A program made the translations under genes and the position numbers. Below the pieces are notes generated by a model, which ran no database searches, was not told where the DNA came from, and saw nothing but the letters and a program-made list of their open reading frames with translations. A stretch of 64,000 nt of DNA from assembly GCA_029582165.1 (NCBI GenBank), contig CM055868.1, positions 12,630,001 to 12,694,000 on the forward strand, given 5' to 3'. Each line of letters opens with the position of its first letter. Position 1 is the stretch's first letter. Shown piece after piece: positions 59,228 to 64,000 of this stretch. This DNA is from Portulaca oleracea. Its lineage: Eukaryota > Streptophyta > Magnoliopsida > Caryophyllales > Portulacaceae.

Positions 59228-59701
59228 GGAAGGCTAGGGTTTAGGGTTTGAAGATTAGGGTTTGAGGGAGGGAGAAAAAGAGGGGTTTTATATCATCTAA
59301 CAATTTAGGTCCAATTAATCTAATCCTAATCCTAACCCAACCCAACACTAAAACAATTAAAACGAACTGATTTTTCTAAAAAAAAACTAATAATATTAAT
59401 AATAGTAATAATAATACTAATACTAATAATAATATTAATCACATAGCGAATAATATTCACGTAATTAATCACATAACTCAATAATATTAATAGTAATACT
59501 AATAAAAAATAATAAAAAAAAAGTAAAACTAATAATACCAAACCCATGAAATTACCGATATACCCTTGTTAGTCTCTCACGATCCTACGAGCTCAAGTGT
59601 TAGCAAAAATAAACACAAACGAATAATAATAAATAACGAAGTCAAACCTAATTTACTAACGACGTCACGGTCAACATCTTTGGATTTTTCGGGGTTTTAC
59701 A
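56176..59701 (-). repeat. 5' LTR of Gypsy C
   Basis: 3,526 bp. Differs from its partner by substitutions and by simple-repeat length (for example a longer GA run near 59176-59226), so the insertion is older than those of Copia A and B. Confidence 0.95.
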
Positions 59702-59961
59702 CCAACACAATCCTCATTCTCTCCCAAGTCCAAAACAATAAAAAAAAATAATTTTAAATTTTAACCAAAACAAGATACACAAATACACTCACCCATCCAC
59801 CGTTTTCGTTGTCCTCCAAACTTAAAGGGAGAGATTTCATGAGAAAGTGGCCAGGAAATAATATTTAAGTTTTTCAATGTCGTTAAATTTTATTTTTTTT
59901 TAGCCAATTAAATTTTGACTCCATAACTCTGCTGAATCCTGGATCCGCCACAGCCAAAGAT

Positions 59962-60745
59962 CATTGTAAAATTGGGGGCCTCACGTAAAATGTTTTCCAT
60001 TGACAAATAATAACTATACATGTAGAAACTTTATCAACTTGGAAAAGTTAACCAAGATTTTCATGTAACCAACATGCTTTCTAAGTTACAAACCTATTCG
60101 CGAGAAAACCAGGGGAAAAGCAAAGAAGAACCACATTTTCAAATTGGGGAACAATAAGGAACATATTCTCTTATTTTTATCTATATTATTAAAATCAATC
60201 CAACCGTACAAGTTCAACCGGGAACCGGTGATCTAGATCGAAAACAATAAGGAACAAATTCTCGTCACTTTACAAATACACTCGCCTCATATTACGGATA
60301 ATAACAAAGCTCATGTGGCATTAGAAACAATTTTCCCCCTAGCCTTTATTACTAAGCAATCTGGAATAATTGTGACCACGGATTTGTGGAAGGGATTGAC
60401 GACCAATGTCTCTCCTCCTCCCTCCACAATTTCGAACCCATTGTCATTGTGACTTGTGAGCATATCCAACTGTAGGTTCAACCCATACTTCAACAATCTC
60501 CTAATGAAGATATTGCTTCCAATTATCAGTTTCAAATTTCTGTCAGGTTCTCATCAATTAAGGCAATAGTGTTTCTTTAGATAACATGTCAGTCTCGAAT
60601 ATGGCAGCTAAATTAATGGCACTAGTTAGTGCTTGTTTGGCATAGTTTTTGAGAGTGTCTTTTGTAGAATCCCTCCCTATGTAGGATGAAGGACGTTGAT
60701 CTAGCCACAGTCAAGGACATCTATTTTGGAAGGAAGGTTTTGATG
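59962..60745. other. Intergenic DNA between the hAT/Gypsy C nest and Copia E
   Basis: A minus-strand ORF (60535 to 60311, 74 codons) is open but unrecognised. No repeat ends were seen. Confidence 0.4.
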
Positions 60746-61503
60746 TGAAAGACAAACAAGCAGTTTAAAGGGAAGTTAACTGCCAGAATATTTTGATAAT
60801 ATTGTCCATACTTCTCTTCCATTATTAATCTCTGCCTAATAGATAGCATATTCCATATTGCAAGAGACAATCACTACAAAGGAAAGGAAACTTGAAAGAA
60901 GGAAAGAAGATAGTGATCGCTACAAAAGAAAGGAAGCTTCAAAGAAGGAAAGAAGATCGTGAAGCAAGAAAGGAAGGAAGATCATGAAGATATATTCCAA
61001 ACGGTCGACAAAACTGCAGTATAAAAACACTGGATTGGAGAACAAAGAAGCCAACGATTCCAAGGAAGAAATTGGGTGTTAGGAAATTAGCTAAGAATTT
61101 CCAAGTGCTTGTCTCTGTGAGACAAGTGTGAAAATGTCTTTGGTAAGCCAAGGAAGTTGGCAAGCAGTGAAATAGATCCTCAACGACATTAGGGTTTGGA
61201 CGTGTGTTTGCACCAAAATTGAGTTCGTGCGTTTCGATCAAGAACTTTGAAAGTGACCTTCAGTAAGGCACTCCTCTAGCAGTTGCAACAAGGACCTCTA
61301 TTCCTTGGGCAACCAAGTTATTGTTATTCTGTATTGTGATAATCGTTGATTAAATAAAGGCGGTTATTTCATACATCATTTTATTGCTTCTTAATCTATT
61401 AGATTAAGAAATCTAACGTCCTTTCCTATAAGTGTGCAGAAATCTTATAACCCTATTCACCCCTCCCCCCCCCCCCTCCCCTTTTCCCCCTATGGTTCTT
61501 TCA
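60746..61503 (+). repeat. 5' LTR of Copia E
   Basis: The ends TGAAAGA and TCTTTCA are inverted, which sets the limits. It is followed after two bases by TGGTATTTGAGCAGG (61506), a mutated form of the initiator-Met primer site. It contains purine-rich near-repeats of GAAAGAAGGAAAGAAGAT (about 60880-60985) and a C-run near 61464-61477. Confidence 0.7.
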
Positions 61504-61561
61504 ACTGGTATTTGAGCAGGCCCACTAAAAAATTAGAGACTAAGTTCTCTGTTGTAAAGAC

Positions 61562-62955
61562 CATGGGAGAAAACATCATGGGTGAAGTAGGCCAAGGACG
61601 TTCGTGGACCATACCACCTCTGCTATTTGGAGACAACTACAAGAATTGGTAAAATACAAATAGAGATCTTCCTTAAGGATCAAGATGAAGACTTATGGGA
61701 GGTCATCACCAAAGGAGATCACCCAATTCCCACCAAGACCAAGGAAGACAGAACTACCACTAACAAGGACAAATCCGAGTATATAAATGATGAAAAAGAA
61801 CAAATCAAGAAAAATACTTGATCCTTGAACTTACTCTTTTACAGTCTTGATTTTAATGAATTTGAAAGAGTGTCTACTTGTGAAACAGCAAAACAGGTGT
61901 GAGACTTTTTGGTCACAACTTATAAAGGAACGCGTTAGGTTAAAGAAACCAAGATAGATATGCTTGTGAAAAAATATGAGGCCTTGAAAAGGGACGATAC
62001 TGAATCTATTGAGGCCATGTTCAAAAGATTCAGCAGCATAATCAATTATCTGAAGTCATAGGGAAAGACGTGCTTCAATGAGGAAACAGTAAGGAAGGTC
62101 CTCAGATGTCTACTTAAACGTAAGCGGGGCCCAAAAGTGATAGCCATTGAGGAAGACTAAAACCTCAAAACACTGCGACTTGAAGAACTGGTCGGAAAAC
62201 TCGTGACACATGAAATACAACTGTTTGATGAAGGGGAACGAAAGGCGGTTGCTCTAAAGTCCAGCAAGGACCCTCATGCAGAATCCGAAGATGATGATGA
62301 AGAAACCATGGTAATGCTGGCTAGAGGACTCAAGCGACTATACAGAAGAAACCCAAACTTCTGGGGCTACTTAAGAGAATCTTCATCCAAGAAGCCCTCC
62401 CCTAAAGGTAAGTCACTCACCAAAGATGATTCTGAAATTGCTAGATGCTTTCGTTGTGGTGAAACAGATAACTGGGTGAGAGACTCTCCTTAAGTTAAGA
62501 AGAACAAGGAACGACGAGATCCCATAGGGAAGAGACCTAACAGAAAGGCTATGACTGCTACCTAGAGCAACAACGACTACAATGAAAGTGAAAGTGACTC
62601 AGAAGAAATAGCCAACCTATGTCTCATGGCCAAAACATTGAGGAAGATGAAACAAGTGATGAAGAGGTAACAATCAACAACCTCCTTCATTGTGATAGAA
62701 AGACTAAAAAATGTAGATTTCATAACTTTTTTCACTTCATCCAAACCCTTACCAATAAAATACGCTTTCTCATTAAAACAGCTGAAACTCGCATCAAAAC
62801 CATAGCAAACCAGCATGAAATCATCCAAAGATTGACAATAGAAAATGTCAATCTAAAAAATGAAGTGCATCAAAGTCGAAAAGAGCTAAATCAATTTCTA
62901 AACCTACAAATTGACAAAGCCCATCCAACTATGCACGCCAAACCCTAACAACCCT
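61562..62955 (+). pseudogene. Copia E gag remnant
   Basis: It begins 'MGENIMGEVGQGRSWTIPPL' and 'LFGDNYKNW', then shifts frame ('QDEDLWEVITKGDHPIPTKT'). Many stops follow. The best open parts are 62203-62493, with a zinc knuckle decayed from the CCHC form ('CFRCGETDNWVRDSP', where His and the last Cys are changed), and the coiled-coil-like 62619-62948. Several stops fit TGG-to-TAG or CAG-to-TAG change. Confidence 0.8.
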
Positions 62956-63149
62956 TTCCTCAGACAAGAACCAATAAAGCTCGTCCACCACCTTATAATC
63001 CCACAGCAACTGCCGCCAAAAAGGCAACGACCATTATTAGAACCATGTGGGTACCCAAGAGACCAACCAAAACCACCACTAAGCCTCCAGTTCATAACTC
63101 ATAACCTTTACCCGGAAAGGCTAGTCCCAAGAAAGGTATAATGTCCTCT

Positions 63150-64000
63150 GGTGCAGGTGTGCTTCAGGGATCATAGCGACTTCTGGTATTTGGACAGCGG
63201 ATGATAGGGGATCCCTCTAAATTCTGCGAACCGAAGGACATCAAGAGTCGAAAGGTCTCATTTGGAGACAAAAGCCAAGGGAAAATCCTTGGAGTCGGGA
63301 AGGTTGGTAAGGACTCAAGCAACTATATAAATAATGTATATCTTGTAGAAGGGTTAGAATACAATCTCTTGAGTATTTCTCAATTCTGTGATAAATGGTA
63401 TAAAGTTTGGTTCAATAGGAGTCCTGCATAGTAGAAAAAGAGTCACACGAGACCGTCCTAAAAGGACATCGGATGAACAATGTTTATGTTATAGATCTCA
63501 ATGATACCATGTCCAATGACCTTACCTGCCTTAGAGCAGCCTCAGATGACCCATGGCTATGGCACCGCATACTAGGGCATGTTAACATGAGAACTCTTCA
63601 AAAACTAAAGCAACTAGGTCTGGTTAGAGAACTTCCTCCACACAACTTCCTTCGAGACAGAATATATGAGGCATGTACAAAAGGAAAACAAACCAGAACT
63701 TCCTTCAAACCAATATCCAAGGTAACCACATCTAGGTGTCTAGAACTAATACACATGGACCTATATGGACCTATACCTTACAAGAGTCTGGGAGGTCATT
63801 ATTACATGCTAGTTACAGTTGATGATTTTTCAAGATTTACCTGAGTTTTCTTCTTGAAAGATAAGACAGAAGCATTTCATGAGTTCGAAAAGTCGTACAG
63901 ACAGCTCAATGTCCTTACTGGACTGACCCTGGTATCCATCAGAACATACCACGACAGAGAATTCGACAATAAAGACCAATTTAGCAAGTTATGTGACAAA
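63150..64000 (+). pseudogene. Copia E protease and integrase remnant
   Basis: The protease active site 'FWYLDSG' is at about 63182-63202 and is followed at once by a small deletion that shifts frame to 'MIGDPSKFCEPKD'. 'VYLVEGLEYNLLSISQFCDK' ends the protease part. From 63473 the integrase zinc finger 'DPWLWHRILGHVNMRTLQKL' and core start 'ELIHMDLYGPIPYKSLGG', 'VTVDDFSRFT' follow. A TGA at 63841 stands where Trp is usual, and the frame continues to the window end ('HDREFDNKDQFSKL'). Confidence 0.88.

Larger units (their letters stand above)
46653..59701 (-). mobile_element. Gypsy LTR retrotransposon C (chromovirus, Tekay-like), 13 kb
   Basis: Flanked by CCAAC at 46648-46652 and 59702-59706. 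LTRs (3,474 and 3,526 bp) run TGTAAAACCCC...GGCGTTACA on the element strand. The primer site TGGTATCAGAGC (initiator-Met tRNA) lies three bases past the 5' LTR (56172-56161). Internal order: an extra leader ORF, gag with a CCHC knuckle, protease, RT, RNase H, integrase and a C-terminal chromodomain. Several premature stops and frameshifts make it defective. A chromodomain and very long LTRs fit the Tekay/Del lineage of chromoviruses. Confidence 0.95.
46278..59953. mobile_element. Non-autonomous hAT element, split by Gypsy C
   Basis: The left end CAGGGGCAGATCCAG and, on the opposite strand, right end CTGTGGCGGATCCAG are imperfect inverted repeats. They are bounded by the 8-bp direct repeat CCAAAGAT (46270-46277 and 59954-59961). 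Removing Gypsy C and one CCAAC copy leaves about 620 bp with no coding sequence. It was therefore in place before Gypsy C inserted. Confidence 0.82.
60746..64000 (+). mobile_element. Decayed Copia element E (Sirevirus-like), runs off the window
   Basis: A 5' LTR (60746-61503) is followed by a degenerate primer site and gag, protease and integrase fragments on the + strand. Gag motifs and the acidic 'DSEEIANLCLMA' segment resemble the SIRE/Maximus group. The 3' half lies beyond the window, so the TSD cannot be tested. Confidence 0.82.

Noticed and set aside
60311..60535. 74-codon minus-strand ORF that reads like protein
   Set aside because: No family recognised and no supporting exons; left unannotated.

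Overview
This is a gene-poor, transposon-rich stretch of a plant nuclear genome. The evidence is spliced genes with GT-AG introns, NAC and MATE family proteins, Ty1/Copia and Ty3/Gypsy LTR retrotransposons primed by initiator-Met tRNA, and AT-rich intergenic DNA. The gene families fit a core eudicot. Caryophyllales is possible, but the sequence alone does not fix the species. All calls were made by eye.

Only one host gene looks intact: a nine-exon MATE/DTX transporter on the + strand at 11220-19354, whose exons join in frame to 486 aa. Two other host loci are broken. A NAC transcription factor (+ strand) starts at 36153, is cut by a Copia element at codon 183-184, and resumes in the same frame from 42015 to a stop at 42475-42477. 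A fragment of an NAD-malic enzyme gene lies on the - strand (35437 down to 28473). It keeps only exons from the dinucleotide-binding domain, and a second Copia element sits in one of its introns.

Layout: 1-2250 holds nested DNA-transposon remnants, including a hAT element with an 8-bp target duplication. 2860-3850 is probable retroelement debris. 4053-4456 is a Mutator-type MITE. About 4600-10310 is a decayed Gypsy element (minus) carrying a PIF/Harbinger element that contains about 1 kb of ATT repeats. 10460-19354 is the MATE gene with a MITE upstream and a PIF/Harbinger element in intron 2. 20518-20860 is a tandem duplication. 21995-27896 is Gypsy element B, with a 3.5-kb LTR, no pol and a truncated 3' LTR. 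28576-34672 is Copia A, inside the malic-enzyme fragment. 36704-42009 is Copia B, inside the NAC gene. 42507-43106 is a solo LTR. 43440-45250 is a foldback element whose loop is an array of 22-bp repeats. 46278-59953 is a hAT element split by the 13-kb chromovirus Gypsy C (46653-59701). 60746 to the window end is a decayed Copia (E).

Most large insertions could be delimited exactly by target-site duplications: CTCCA, CTCAG, AACAT, TTCAT and CCAAC for LTR elements, GTTGGAAC and CCAAAGAT for hAT, TTAAATAAA for the Mutator type, and TTA for PIF/Harbinger. Together they give a readable order of nesting. Most premature stops in the retroelement ORFs are explained by C-to-T or G-to-A changes, as expected for silenced, methylated copies. 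I found no prokaryotic-type system, CRISPR array, tRNA or rRNA gene.
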